DNA of 64,000 nucleotides from an uncultured Lachnospiraceae bacterium (GCA_910585005.1 CAJUCN010000015.1:1-64000); one strand, 5' to 3'. Positions 26,378 through 36,027 are shown, numbered from the stretch's first letter. Program-made: numbers and translations. The notes: generated by a model not told the origin, from the sequence alone.

Positions 26378-27439
26378 TTAGTCATGTAATATTCTGACCA
26401 TCTTATAAGGCGTCCGATAATTATATGCAGAAATTTTAATTCCGGTCTTAGGGCTGCTTGCATGGATCACCTGGCCGCCACCGATATAGATCGCAACATG
26501 GTTAATGGTTCCGCCCTTTGCATAAAAGACCAGATCCCCAGGCTTTAGCTCCGATGCGCTGATGCTTGTCCCCTGATTGGCCTGTGCCCTTGAAGAGTGC
26601 GGAAGGGAAACGCCATACTTGGAAAATACGCTCAGAACGAATCCAGAACAATCCGCTCCTTTTGTCAGGCTTGTTCCGCCCCACACATAAGGATTTCCTA
26701 AAAACTGTTTTGCATATTGACAAAGATCCACCCGTACATCGGAAACACCCTGTCCATACAAAAGCTCCGTCATGGTAATGGCAGTTGCCAGATCCGACTT
26801 CACTTCCACAAAGTCCCCGGAAACATAAACCTCCTCATCGTCCAGGTACACCTTGATCCATCCGTCACCACGGATCTCCACAATATCAAGGGCCTCCCCG
26901 GCGGCAACCTGGGTGACCACCTCTGCATCGGTGTTAGGCTCCTCCCGTATATTTAAAGCATCCGCCGTAGAAACTGCCTGCGCGGTCGCAAGCTCTTCCC
27001 CTTTCTTTTTCGCTTCATAGCCGGTAGAGAGATATTCTTCTTTCACATACCCTTCCACCTTACCGGATTTGATAAACGCCCATCCCTCTTCACTGCTGAT
27101 AATCTCACAGGCAGCATTTTTAGGCAGTTTACCCACCAACTTGCCGGACTCATCAGGATCCTGTCTGATGTTTAAGTTATTTTCCTCCACATTGCAGATT
27201 CCAAGTTCTGTATATCCCCACAAAGCTCCTTTTGCACGCTCTGCGATCTCCTTATATTCATCCTTGGAAAGCACTATTGAAAATAAGTCCCCTACTCCAG
27301 CCGTAAGAAGTTCTTCCCCTTGCTCTGTCTGGTTTTGTGCATTCACTATACCCGTTTCAGACGCCCTTACAGGCATAAAGTCCGCTAAAAGCATTGCCGC
27401 TGTCACTGCGTATATTCCATATCTAATATGTTTTTTCAA
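26378..27439 (-). CDS. Secreted SH3-NlpC/P60 peptidoglycan endopeptidase
   Basis: The 353-residue product has a signal peptide (about 1-27, ending MPVRASE), two bacterial SH3 domains (about 85-135 and 160-212) and a C-terminal NlpC/P60 domain (about 235-350). The triad is visible: Cys264 in GADCSGFV, His314 in INHVAIYIG and His326 in VIHASS. Such enzymes cut D-Glu-diaminopimelate bonds in wall peptides during growth. The start is TTG at 27439 with GGAGG six bases upstream. The promoter region carries a WalR-like box, as expected for a cell-wall hydrolase. Confidence 0.95.
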   Translation of the reverse strand: MKKHIRYGIYAVTAAMLLADFMPVRASETGIVNAQNQTEQGEELLTAGVGDLFSIVLSKDEYKEIAERAKGALWGYTELGICNVEENNLNIRQDPDESGKLVGKLPKNAACEIISSEEGWAFIKSGKVEGYVKEEYLSTGYEAKKKGEELATAQAVSTADALNIREEPNTDAEVVTQVAAGEALDIVEIRGDGWIKVYLDDEEVYVSGDFVEVKSDLATAITMTELLYGQGVSDVRVDLCQYAKQFLGNPYVWGGTSLTKGADCSGFVLSVFSKYGVSLPHSSRAQANQGTSISASELKPGDLVFYAKGGTINHVAIYIGGGQVIHASSPKTGIKISAYNYRTPYKMVRILHD

Positions 27440-27456
27440 AACGTTCCTCCATAATT

Positions 27457-27473
27457 GTTACAGAATTGTTACA
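27457..27473 (-). promoter_or_regulatory. WalR-like box in the NlpC/P60 gene leader
   Basis: The minus strand reads TGTAAC-AATTC-TGTAAC, an exact match to the published WalR (YycF) pattern TGTWAH-N5-TGTWAH. Further TGTAACAATT copies occur on the plus strand at 27521-27530 (beside the -35) and at 27641-27650 (TGTAAC-N5-TGTCAC, inside ribF). The box sits just downstream of the expected transcription start, a position that would favour repression. Confidence 0.6.
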
Positions 27474-27486
27474 AACCAACACAGCT

Positions 27487-27515
27487 ATTATAACAATCAA
27501 ATCATAAAATGTCAA
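27487..27515 (-). promoter_or_regulatory. Perfect-consensus sigma-A promoter of the NlpC/P60 gene
   Basis: On the minus strand TTGACA (27510-27515), 17 bp and TATAAT (27487-27492) match the consensus at all twelve positions. Transcription would start near 27480. Confidence 0.88.
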
Positions 27516-27528
27516 ATCCATGTAACAA

Positions 27529-28464
27529 TTATTTCGCTGTTTCCCCCAGGTTATGAAACATTCTCCCCTCAGCAATATCCTTTCCAACCTGGTTTTTCAA
27601 TTCTATAACATTCATAAACTTTTGTTCAGGACGCTTAAATTGTAACAATTCTGTCACAATATCCTTCCCATACATATCTTTATCAAAATCGTAGAGATAG
27701 GTTTCCACACTGACGATATCCGTCTGATTCACTGTTGGCTTTCTTCCAATATTGGTAATTCCGGGGTAAGTCCCCCCTTCATAGTGCAGCCTGGAATAAT
27801 ATACGCCCCAGGGGGGCAGCAATTTTTCAGGCCGTGGATATAAATTCATAGTCGGCATCCCAAGCCGCCTTCCCAGGCGGTTTCCATGTTCCACTACGCC
27901 CTCAAAACTGTAATATCTCCCAAGGAGCGCCCTTGTTCCGGCCATATCACCCTTTTCCACCATTTCTCTCACATAAGTGGAGCTGATTTCCCGTTCCTCA
28001 TAATAAACCTTATCGATGACGCAAACCTGATATCCATATTCCGCCGACATTTCTGTTAAAAGCCTGCTGTTGCCTTTTCCGCCCTTACCAAAGGATAAAT
28101 CTTTCCCTGACGCAATAAATCCTGTGTTCATCCTTTTTACCAGGATTTCCCTGACAAACTCCTCCGGAGGCGTTGCTGCCGTCTGGATATTTAATGGAAA
28201 TTCTATTAAAATATCTATCCCCATTTTCTCAAAACATGTCCGCTTTTCTTCCCTTGTAGTCAGCTCTCCTCCCAGGGCATGTCCAAAAAAGACGGACGCT
28301 GACGGGTGGAAAGTAAATACCACCGTTTTCATTTTATCTCTCTTTTTTTCAAGAATACGGGAAAGGAGCGCTTCATGCCCCCTGTGGACGCCATCAAACT
28401 TGCCAATGGCAACCGCCGTCTTATCATCTATATAAAAATCCGTCGTATCATGTATGATCTGCAT
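27529..28464 (-). CDS. ribF: Bifunctional riboflavin kinase/FAD synthetase
   Basis: RibF converts riboflavin to FMN and FMN to FAD. The 311-residue product has the N-terminal nucleotidyltransferase domain with GKFDGVHRGHEAL (about 22-34) and the C-terminal riboflavin kinase domain with GRRLGMPTMNL (about 198-208). It overlaps truB by 17 bp and is the last gene of the nusA-infB operon. Confidence 0.96.
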   Translation of the reverse strand: MQIIHDTTDFYIDDKTAVAIGKFDGVHRGHEALLSRILEKKRDKMKTVVFTFHPSASVFFGHALGGELTTREEKRTCFEKMGIDILIEFPLNIQTAATPPEEFVREILVKRMNTGFIASGKDLSFGKGGKGNSRLLTEMSAEYGYQVCVIDKVYYEEREISSTYVREMVEKGDMAGTRALLGRYYSFEGVVEHGNRLGRRLGMPTMNLYPRPEKLLPPWGVYYSRLHYEGGTYPGITNIGRKPTVNQTDIVSVETYLYDFDKDMYGKDIVTELLQFKRPEQKFMNVIELKNQVGKDIAEGRMFHNLGETAK

Positions 28465-29395
28465 GGTTATCCTCTATTCCGGGAAAAATTTTTACAGGCC
28501 AAAACAGCCCCCGTTTCGTCTCATATCGATAGATGCCAAAAAAAGTATTGGTATGGCTGTAAACCCGGAATTCTTCCTGATCTGCAATTTCCCGTCCCCT
28601 CTCTTCCTTTTCCCGGGTCTGCAAAAGATCCTCCATTTTCAGTGGATTTCCGTTCACAAGCATTTTCCACCCATCCTTTTTTACCATAAGCAATGGTAAC
28701 TCTTCAAACATTCCATCTACCGGGCAGATATGTTCCCATAACTTCCCCTCATCTTTCCATTTCTGCAACTGTGATAGACAATAGGCATCCTCAATACAAA
28801 ATCTGCCCACACGGGTTCTTTTCAATGATGTCATTACCGCCCCGCAGCCTAAGAGCTGTCCGATATCATGACACAAAGTCCTTATATATGTTCCTTTCGA
28901 GCATACCACACGAATCCGGTACTCAGGAGGATCTGCACTTAAAATCTCCAACTCGTAAATCGTCACCGGCCTTGCAGGCCGTTCCACTTCCTTTCCCTGA
29001 CGTGCCAGCTCATAAAGCTTTTTCCCATTCACTTTAAGCGCAGAATACATGGGCGGTACCTGCATAGATTCCCCCAAAAAAGAGAAAACTGCCTTTTCTA
29101 CTTCCTCCCGAGATGACTCTACAGGTTTTCTTTTCAATACCTTTCCTGACAAATCCTGGGTATCCGTTACCACTCCCAGGCGAAATCCCGCAACATATTC
29201 TTTTTGCTTGTCTGTCAGCATATCACAAAGCTTCGTCCCGCTTCCCAGGCAGACAGGAAGAACCCCCACCGCATCCGGATCAAGGGTTCCTGTGTGTCCA
29301 ATCTTTTTTTGTCCGCATATTCCCCGAAGCTTTGCCACCACATCGTGAGAGGTGTAGCCGGCTTCTTTGTATACATTAATAATTCCGTGGTACAT
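28448..29395 (-). CDS. truB: tRNA pseudouridine(55) synthase
   Basis: TruB makes pseudouridine 55 in the tRNA T-loop. The 315-residue product has the catalytic aspartate motif GHTGTLDPDAVGVLP (about 33-47) and a C-terminal PUA-like part. AGGAGG five bases before the ATG at 29395 sets the start; six further codons are open upstream. It overlaps nrnA by 20 bp and ribF by 17 bp. Confidence 0.95.
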   Translation of the reverse strand: MYHGIINVYKEAGYTSHDVVAKLRGICGQKKIGHTGTLDPDAVGVLPVCLGSGTKLCDMLTDKQKEYVAGFRLGVVTDTQDLSGKVLKRKPVESSREEVEKAVFSFLGESMQVPPMYSALKVNGKKLYELARQGKEVERPARPVTIYELEILSADPPEYRIRVVCSKGTYIRTLCHDIGQLLGCGAVMTSLKRTRVGRFCIEDAYCLSQLQKWKDEGKLWEHICPVDGMFEELPLLMVKKDGWKMLVNGNPLKMEDLLQTREKEERGREIADQEEFRVYSHTNTFFGIYRYETKRGLFWPVKIFPGIEDNHADHT

Positions 29396-30377
29396 GACTG
29401 CCTCCTGGCACATCCCAGCGGGATGTTTCCCTAAGCTGAACTGCTATCTGTGCAGACAGGTTATTTACAATATCATGAAATGTTCCCTGCATGGTCACTC
29501 CGGCAGCACGCTCATGACCTCCCCCGCCAAAAAAGGAAGCTACTTTTTCCACATTCACCTTTCCATTGGAACGGAGGCTGACCTTATATTCCAACGTATC
29601 AAGCTGGTACAGGAAGATCGCACACTCCACGCCCTTTGTTTTCCTAAGCTGATTTACGATTCCGTCAAGATCATGGGGCTGCGCCTCATAAAAACTCATG
29701 GTTTTCTTATCAACCATGCTCACTGCACATTTCCCATTCATAAATAAAAAGCTCTCAAGCAGCGCCCGTCCAAGGATCTGGTTCTGCACATAAGTCTTTT
29801 CATAAAAGGTCTCGTCAATCAGTTTCGGGAAATCAAACCCATATGAGATCAGTTCCGCCGCCGCCTTCAGTGTGGAAGGGGATGTATTGGAATACTGAAA
29901 TACCCCTGTGTCATGGATGATTCCTATGTAAAGCGCCTTGGCAATCTCTACATCAATTTGTGACCGGTCTTTCATCAGATCATAGATCAGTTCACTGGTG
30001 GAACTTGCCTCTGGCATAAGATAATTCACATCACCACAGCCACTGTTGCTGATATGATGGTCGATATTAATCCTCTTTTTGGCCTGGTCAAAATAACTTT
30101 CCGCTTTTCCCATACGTTCCTTTGTAGTGTCCAGTGCAAAAAACACATCAAACTGCTCTACTTCCGTATGGAAATCTGTGCGGATCTGACCGATCCTGCT
30201 GATACAAGAAAAAATATCAGCAGGCTTTTCCAGAAATATCTGTATCTCCACCCCGGGACATACCTTAGATAAATACAGGTAAAGTCCCATGACAGAGCCA
30301 ATGCAGTCCCCGTCAGGCCGTATATGCCCTCCAATACCGATGGTAGACGCACCGTTTATTTCCTTTAAAATATCCAT
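29376..30377 (-). CDS. nrnA: DHH/DHHA1 phosphoesterase, NrnA-type
   Basis: NrnA-type enzymes degrade nano-RNA and dephosphorylate pAp. The 333-residue product shows HIRPDGDCIGS (about 18-28), the ALDTT motif, the IDHH metal-binding motif (about 101-105) and the DHHA1 motif GGGGHERAAG (about 294-303). The gene lies between rbfA and truB as in other Firmicutes. Confidence 0.93.
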   Translation of the reverse strand: MDILKEINGASTIGIGGHIRPDGDCIGSVMGLYLYLSKVCPGVEIQIFLEKPADIFSCISRIGQIRTDFHTEVEQFDVFFALDTTKERMGKAESYFDQAKKRINIDHHISNSGCGDVNYLMPEASSTSELIYDLMKDRSQIDVEIAKALYIGIIHDTGVFQYSNTSPSTLKAAAELISYGFDFPKLIDETFYEKTYVQNQILGRALLESFLFMNGKCAVSMVDKKTMSFYEAQPHDLDGIVNQLRKTKGVECAIFLYQLDTLEYKVSLRSNGKVNVEKVASFFGGGGHERAAGVTMQGTFHDIVNNLSAQIAVQLRETSRWDVPGGSHVPRNY

Positions 30378-30378
30378 A

Positions 30379-30744
30379 TTACTCTCCTGTTTCCTTCCGG
30401 TTAACTTCGTCGATCAGCTTTGACATTTTCACGCCATAGGCAATAGATTGATCTACTATGAAACGGATTTCCGGCGTATTACGCAGGTTGACCCGCCTTG
30501 CCAGTTCCCGGCGGATATACCCTTCGGCGCTCTTTAATCCCTCCAAAGTACTTTTTTGAATTTCCTCATCACCATAAACGCTGATCCAAGCTTTACAGGT
30601 CTTCAAATCCGGCGCCACCTCCACAGAAACTACAGAAGTTAAGGGAGCGATCCTTGGGTCCTTAATTTCCGACCGTATGATCTCTGCCAAGGTCCTTTGC
30701 ACCTCCCCGTTGATACGGGTATTTTTCATACTGTTTTTTCTCAC
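30379..30744 (-). CDS. rbfA: Ribosome-binding factor A
   Basis: RbfA assists late 30S maturation. The 121-residue product has the KH-like fold pattern with RTLAEIIRSEIKDPRIA. The start could be GTG at 30744, which overlaps the infB TGA, or ATG at 30729 with AGGTGA upstream. I prefer GTG because I recall the extra N-terminus MRKNS being conserved in related RbfA proteins. Confidence 0.92.
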   Translation of the reverse strand: MRKNSMKNTRINGEVQRTLAEIIRSEIKDPRIAPLTSVVSVEVAPDLKTCKAWISVYGDEEIQKSTLEGLKSAEGYIRRELARRVNLRNTPEIRFIVDQSIAYGVKMSKLIDEVNRKETGE

Positions 30745-33689
30745 CTGGGAACCTCCACCATGATATACGCCTCAACGATATCAAGCTCTTGCATCTGGTC
30801 AAAGCCATCGAACACAAAACCGCATTCAAACCCTGCTTTGACCTCCTTTACATCATCCTTAAAGCGCTTCAAGGATGCAAGCGCACCTTCGTATATCTGT
30901 TCGCCCTCTCTGCTGATCCGAACCTTACAATCGCGTTGGAATATGCCGTCAAGTACATAGGAACCTGCAATATTTCCCACTGCAGATGCCTTAAATATCT
31001 GCCTTACTTCCGCATGGCCAATTACCTTTTCTTCAAAAATCGGATCCAGCATGCCTTTCATCGCTGCCTCAATGTCTTCGATTGCCTGATAAATCACCTT
31101 ATAAAGACGGATATCCACGCCTTCTCTCTCCGCAATGGTCTTGGCCATAGCATCAGGACGGACATTAAATCCGATAATAATTGCCGAAGAAGCAGAAGCC
31201 AAAGAAACATCTGATTCATTGATCGCACCCACGCCTCCGTGAATACATTTAACCACTACCTCTTCATTGGAAAGCTTCATAAGGCTTTGTTTTACCGCCT
31301 CAACACTTCCCTGTACATCTGCTTTTACAATAATGTTAAGCTCCTTTAAGCTGCCTGCCTGGATCTGGGTAAACAAATCGTCCAGAGACATCTTAGCCTT
31401 GGTGTCCTCCAGCATTTTTTCTTTGTTCTGTGCCAGATAGGTTTCCGCATAGGACTTTGCGATCTTGTCGCTTTCGTGGGAAATAAACACTTCCCCTGCA
31501 CTGGGAACATCGGAAAGTCCTAAAATTTCCACTGGGGTAGAAGGATGTGCCTCTTTCACTCTCCGTCCTTTATCATCGATCATTGCACGAACCTTACCAT
31601 GGCTGGCGCCGGCAGAAATGAAATCTCCCACATAAAGGGTTCCCTTTTGCACCAGCACAGTAGCCACCGGCCCCCGTCCTTTATCCAGTTCTGCCTCGAT
31701 TACAAGCCCTCTTGCACGTCTGTCCGGGTTTGCCTTTAACTCTAAAATTTCTGCCGTAAGCAATATGGTTTCAAGCAGGTTCTCAATGCCTTCCCCTGAT
31801 TTCGCCGATACCGGAACGAACTCTGTGCTTCCGCCCCAATCCACCGGAATCAGCTCATATTCCGTCATCTCCTGCTTCACACGGTCAATATTAGCCCCTG
31901 GTTTATCGATCTTATTTACGGCAACAATGATCTCGATCCCTGCCGCTTTCGCATGATTGATTGCCTCTACCGTCTGAGGCATAACGCCGTCATCCGCCGC
32001 CACTACCAAAATTGCAATATCTGTGGCGTTGGCCCCACGCATACGCATAGCCGTAAATGCTTCATGCCCTGGCGTATCCAGAAACGTGATGGACTGGCCG
32101 TTAATATTTACAGTATACGCACCTATGTGCTGTGTAATACCTCCTGCTTCCTTATCCGTCACATTTGTTTTCCGGATTGCATCAAGAAGAGAAGTCTTAC
32201 CATGGTCAACGTGACCCATAACGCAAATAACCGGAGGCCTTGCAATCAGCTTTTCTTCCTCTTCCGCATCCTCTTTAAGAAGTTCTTCAATCACATCGAC
32301 TTTCACTTCTTTCTCACAGATGATCTCATATTCAATAGCAATATTTTCCGCATCCTCAAAAGAGATTTCAGAATTCACCGTTACGATCTGTCCTTGCAGG
32401 AACAGTTTCTTGATGATCACGGAAGGCTGCATCTTCATTTTATCTGCAAGTTCCTTTAAGGTCAAAGTCTCAGGAATCGTGATCACCTTGATCTGCTCTT
32501 TCGCCTCTTCCTCCGGCTTCTTCTCCGGTTTGATGAACCTTCCCGCTTTGTTTTTATTCTTTACCGCTGCTTCATCCTCTTCGTAGATAAAGTCCTTCTT
32601 AGAGCGTTTATCTCTCTCCTGATTACTTCTTCTCTTTTCCTCATCTCTGCGCTTTTCGTCCTTAACCGGGGCTTCTGAAACGAAACTCTTACCTGGCTTT
32701 TCACCCCGCTTAAATTTATTATCCTGCCCTTTGTCGCTTCTCTCACTGCGCCCATTATTGTTACCAGGCCTGTTATTGTTCCGGTCACCACCATTACCGC
32801 GGAAATCGCTCCTGTTGCCTTGACCGCCCGGACGATTAACTCCTTCAGGTCTTCGCCCGTTATTCCGTGCATTCCTTTCTCCCGAACCTGCGCCAGAATT
32901 TGTGCGAGGTCTCTCATTTCTCTGATACCTTTCATCTTTTCCCGCTGCACTCCTTACATTTCCTTCTCTGGATGGCTGTGCTTCTTTTACAGGCTCCTTT
33001 ACCGGTTCCTTTGCAGCCTGTTGTGCAGCGGCTGCAGCAAGGGCAGCTTGTTTTGCCTCCTGCTCTTTTGCTTCCCTGGCTTTTGCCTCCTGCTCTTTTG
33101 CATTTTTGGCTGCTGCAATTCTTTCGCTCTCCATCCTGCGGGCATTCTGCTTAAAATCCACCTGCATACTCTCGGGAACAGACGGCGCTGTCAAGGGCCG
33201 GATAATCTTATGGGATGTCTCCTGCCTATCCCTTCCCTGGGCAGGCCGGTTTCCACCTCCTGGCCTGGGATTGGATCCCGGCCTTCTATCCCCCTTAGGG
33301 CGTGAATTCGATATATTACTATTATGGGGATTGCTGACGAAAATTATTTTCTTTTTCTTCTTGGGCGTTTCACCGCCATTACCTGGCTTTGACATATTTT
33401 GATTTTTAACGGCGTTTCCGCCCGCTTCCTCTTTTTTCGTTTCCTGTATCGTCTTTTCTTCTTTTTCTGTCTGCACTGACTTTTCTCCTGTTTTCGCTGC
33501 ACTTTCATTTATTGAGGCTTCTTTTTTGGCTGCCCCGCCAAACGCTTTCCTGACCATCTCCACCGCATCATCCTCAATGGAACTTTGGGCAACCTTTACT
33601 TCAATTCCTTTATCCTGTAGAAAAGCAATGATATCTTTGCTGTGCTTTTCCAATTCCTTCGCTATTTCATGCACTTTCATTTTGGCCAT
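30741..33689 (-). CDS. infB: Translation initiation factor IF-2
   Basis: IF-2 is the GTPase that places initiator tRNA on the ribosome. The 982-residue product has an IF2_N domain (about 1-50), a long low-complexity N-terminal region rich in Lys, Glu, Arg, Asn and Gly (about 60-380), a second IF2_N segment, then G1 GHVDHGKTSLLD, DTPGHEAF, NKIDKPGAN and C-terminal domains. The linker includes Ala/Glu/Gln-rich and RPGG-like repeats, typical of Clostridia. Confidence 0.97.
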   Translation of the reverse strand: MAKMKVHEIAKELEKHSKDIIAFLQDKGIEVKVAQSSIEDDAVEMVRKAFGGAAKKEASINESAAKTGEKSVQTEKEEKTIQETKKEEAGGNAVKNQNMSKPGNGGETPKKKKKIIFVSNPHNSNISNSRPKGDRRPGSNPRPGGGNRPAQGRDRQETSHKIIRPLTAPSVPESMQVDFKQNARRMESERIAAAKNAKEQEAKAREAKEQEAKQAALAAAAAQQAAKEPVKEPVKEAQPSREGNVRSAAGKDERYQRNERPRTNSGAGSGERNARNNGRRPEGVNRPGGQGNRSDFRGNGGDRNNNRPGNNNGRSERSDKGQDNKFKRGEKPGKSFVSEAPVKDEKRRDEEKRRSNQERDKRSKKDFIYEEDEAAVKNKNKAGRFIKPEKKPEEEAKEQIKVITIPETLTLKELADKMKMQPSVIIKKLFLQGQIVTVNSEISFEDAENIAIEYEIICEKEVKVDVIEELLKEDAEEEEKLIARPPVICVMGHVDHGKTSLLDAIRKTNVTDKEAGGITQHIGAYTVNINGQSITFLDTPGHEAFTAMRMRGANATDIAILVVAADDGVMPQTVEAINHAKAAGIEIIVAVNKIDKPGANIDRVKQEMTEYELIPVDWGGSTEFVPVSAKSGEGIENLLETILLTAEILELKANPDRRARGLVIEAELDKGRGPVATVLVQKGTLYVGDFISAGASHGKVRAMIDDKGRRVKEAHPSTPVEILGLSDVPSAGEVFISHESDKIAKSYAETYLAQNKEKMLEDTKAKMSLDDLFTQIQAGSLKELNIIVKADVQGSVEAVKQSLMKLSNEEVVVKCIHGGVGAINESDVSLASASSAIIIGFNVRPDAMAKTIAEREGVDIRLYKVIYQAIEDIEAAMKGMLDPIFEEKVIGHAEVRQIFKASAVGNIAGSYVLDGIFQRDCKVRISREGEQIYEGALASLKRFKDDVKEVKAGFECGFVFDGFDQMQELDIVEAYIMVEVPR

Positions 33690-34015
33690 TCTATTACCTC
33701 CGTCCTATCCTCTGATTCTTCCAAAAGTTTGATGATACTAGCTGCCAGCCCTGTATCCGTAACTGCCGCGGATGCCCGTATTTCCTTGCCAAGGGCATGG
33801 CCAATCGCATCCTTGGTACCGTAAAAAAAGAGTGGTGTCCGGTAATAGGCGCACATATTCGTAAACATCTTTTTTGTGTTTTCGGAAGCTTCACTGCTCA
33901 CCACCACCAATGCCGCCTTTCCTTCCTTCACTGCTTTTTCGGTAGAAAACTCTCCGCTGACCAGATTCCTTCCTCTAGCTGCCAGCCCCAGGAGAGATAA
34001 AATCCTGTCATTCAT
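33677..34015 (-). CDS. ylxQ: L7Ae/L30e family ribosomal protein (YlxQ)
   Basis: The 112-residue product matches L7Ae-type kink-turn RNA-binding proteins (MNDRILSLLGLAARGRNLVSG, then ALVVVSSEASENTKK). It is non-essential in Bacillus and its precise RNA target is uncertain. Fourteen extra codons are open upstream, but they lie inside ylxR. The start overlaps ylxR by 8 bp and the stop overlaps infB by 13 bp. Confidence 0.9.
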   Translation of the reverse strand: MNDRILSLLGLAARGRNLVSGEFSTEKAVKEGKAALVVVSSEASENTKKMFTNMCAYYRTPLFFYGTKDAIGHALGKEIRASAAVTDTGLAASIIKLLEESEDRTEVIEWPK

Positions 34016-34277
34016 CCGTCTTATCAAACTCCTTTTCCAGATTATCATACACTTCATTTGGAATACTCATTTTGAAAGACCGTTCCAAACCTTTATTCTT
34101 CCTTGCTTTCAAAAGGCACTCTCTCTGCTTACAAAGATATGCGCCTCTTCCGTTTTTTTTGCCGGTCATATCAAGCACGATCTCGTCATCTGGTGTTTTT
34201 AGGACGCGCATCATTTCTTTTTTGCTGTTCATTTCTCCGCATCCCACGCATTGTCTTACGGGAACTTTTTTTGCCAT
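34008..34277 (-). CDS. ylxR: YlxR family RNA-binding protein (RnpM-like)
   Basis: The 89-residue basic product has the YlxR signature VPVRQCVGCGEMNSKKEMMRV and GRGAYLCKQRECLLKA. The Bacillus homologue is reported to bind and modulate RNase P RNA. It is always found between nusA and ylxQ/infB in this operon type. Confidence 0.92.
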   Translation of the reverse strand: MAKKVPVRQCVGCGEMNSKKEMMRVLKTPDDEIVLDMTGKKNGRGAYLCKQRECLLKARKNKGLERSFKMSIPNEVYDNLEKEFDKTDE

Positions 34278-34289
34278 AAGATCACCTTC

Positions 34290-35477
34290 TTATTCCATCT
34301 CTTCGTCGGAAGGCTCCATCTCGTACTGGATCTCGCTGCCATCCACACTTTCTTCTTCGTACTCTTCGCCATATTCTCCGTCATAATCTTCGTCGTACTC
34401 ATCGTACTCATCCATATAATCTTCGTAACGGAAACCTGGCGCATCTTTTGCCTGGGTCTCGCTCTTGATGTCAATCTTATATCCGGTAAGTCTTGCCGCA
34501 AGCCTGGCATTTTGTCCTTCTTTCCCGATTGCAAGGGATAACTGGTAATCAGGCACTACAACCTTTGCCGTTCTTTCATCCGGATCTGCAAACACCGCAA
34601 CAATCTTTGCCGGTGAAAGTGCATTCTGGATCAGGTTACCCGGGTTTTCATCCCAATTGATAATATCAATCTTTTCGCCCCGAAGCTCTTCCACAATAGA
34701 ATTGACCCTGACACCGTTTACTCCCACACATGCCCCCACTGCATCCACATTAGGGTTATTGGATCTTACCGCCATCTTCGTCCTGCTTCCCGCCTCCCTG
34801 GCGATACTCATAATCTCCACGGTTCCGTCCTTGATCTCCGTAACCTCTGCCTCAAACAAACGCTTTACCAGTTCAGGATGGGTACGGCTCACCAGGATCC
34901 TAGGGCCTTTTGGCGTATTTTTAACCTCGATGATATAGACTTTGATTCTTTCGGTAGGATTGAAATTTTCTCCCCTGACCTGCTCACTCTCATTTAAGAT
35001 ACCGTCTGCCTTCCCCAGGTTAATGCTGATATTCCTTCCAATATAACGCTGTACGATACCAGTCACAATATCCTTTTCCTTTTCAAAATACTGATTGTAA
35101 ATTACGCTTCTTTCTTCTTCACGGATCTTTTGCAAGATCACATTCTTCGCATTTTGTGTTGCGATACGTCCAAACTCCTTGGATTTGATTTCCACATGAA
35201 GCACATCGCCTATCCCGGCATCGGATTTGATCTCCCTTGCCTGCTCAAGAGAAAGCTGTAAGACAGGGTCTTCCACCTCCTCAACAACCTCTTTTTCCGC
35301 ATAACAAAGAAAATCACAAGTCTCCCTGTCGATCTCTACCTTTACATTGTCAGACTTTCCAAAATGGTTTTTACATGCCGTAAGCAACGAGTTTTCAATT
35401 GCTTCAAACAAAGTTTCCTTGCTGATCTCCTTCTCCTTCTCCAGAATATTCAATGCCTCCATTAATTCTTTGTTCAT
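34290..35477 (-). CDS. nusA: Transcription termination/antitermination factor NusA
   Basis: NusA binds RNA polymerase and nascent RNA and modulates pausing and termination. The 395-residue product has an N-terminal polymerase-binding domain (about 1-125), an S1 domain (about 130-200) and two KH domains (about 200-345), ending in an acidic Tyr/Asp/Glu-rich tail. The ATG at 35477 (MNKELMEALNILEKEK) is the family start; seventeen open codons upstream overlap rimP. Confidence 0.96.
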   Translation of the reverse strand: MNKELMEALNILEKEKEISKETLFEAIENSLLTACKNHFGKSDNVKVEIDRETCDFLCYAEKEVVEEVEDPVLQLSLEQAREIKSDAGIGDVLHVEIKSKEFGRIATQNAKNVILQKIREEERSVIYNQYFEKEKDIVTGIVQRYIGRNISINLGKADGILNESEQVRGENFNPTERIKVYIIEVKNTPKGPRILVSRTHPELVKRLFEAEVTEIKDGTVEIMSIAREAGSRTKMAVRSNNPNVDAVGACVGVNGVRVNSIVEELRGEKIDIINWDENPGNLIQNALSPAKIVAVFADPDERTAKVVVPDYQLSLAIGKEGQNARLAARLTGYKIDIKSETQAKDAPGFRYEDYMDEYDEYDEDYDGEYGEEYEEESVDGSEIQYEMEPSDEEME

Positions 35478-35517
35478 TTTCCTTTTATCCCTTTCCGCCC
35501 ATTTCTTAATATTCGGG

Positions 35518-35994
35518 CTAAAAATCAAACGCCAATTTTATTACCGCGATGTCCTTGCGGGCAAACACCATCTCTTCCGTGCCCTTAGCCGACACAGTCT
35601 CTATGGTCACCGTACTTTCATCAAAAGATTTCAACATGCCCGTAAACTCCTTGCTTCCATTTACAGGCTTATATGTCCGGATCTCTACCTCCTGCATAAG
35701 GCTTCTGCTTAAATGCTTATCTTTCTTTAGCGTCCTTCCAAGCCCTGGGGAACTGACTTCAAGAATATAGGCATCCTCAATAAAGTCCTCCCGGTCTAAT
35801 TCATCAGATAACGCCCGGCTTACCCGTTCACAATCATTGATATCCACGCCGCCTTCTTTATCAATATAGCATCTTAGATAAAAATCACTGCCTTCTTTCA
35901 CATATTCCACATCATAAATCTCTACCTGGTTCGCCTCTGCAATGGGAATCAGTAGTTTTTCCGTTTTCTCTTCATATTTTTCACGTTTTGACAT
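35518..35994 (-). CDS. rimP: Ribosome maturation factor RimP
   Basis: RimP supports 30S assembly. The 158-residue product has the N-terminal alpha/beta domain (VEIYDVEYVKEGSDFYLRCY) and the C-terminal SH3-like domain; the conserved DREDFIEDAYILEVSSPGLGR is visible. GGTGAG precedes the ATG at 35994; eleven open codons lie upstream. First gene of the rimP-nusA-...-ribF operon. Confidence 0.93.
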   Translation of the reverse strand: MSKREKYEEKTEKLLIPIAEANQVEIYDVEYVKEGSDFYLRCYIDKEGGVDINDCERVSRALSDELDREDFIEDAYILEVSSPGLGRTLKKDKHLSRSLMQEVEIRTYKPVNGSKEFTGMLKSFDESTVTIETVSAKGTEEMVFARKDIAVIKLAFDF

Positions 35995-36027
35995 ATTCTC
36001 ACCACTCTTTTCACTTAGCCATACCAT

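Noticed and set aside
33100..33400. Plus-strand open frames opposite the N-terminal half of infB
   Set aside because: They are shadows of the low-complexity coding sequence, without ribosome sites or recognisable domains.
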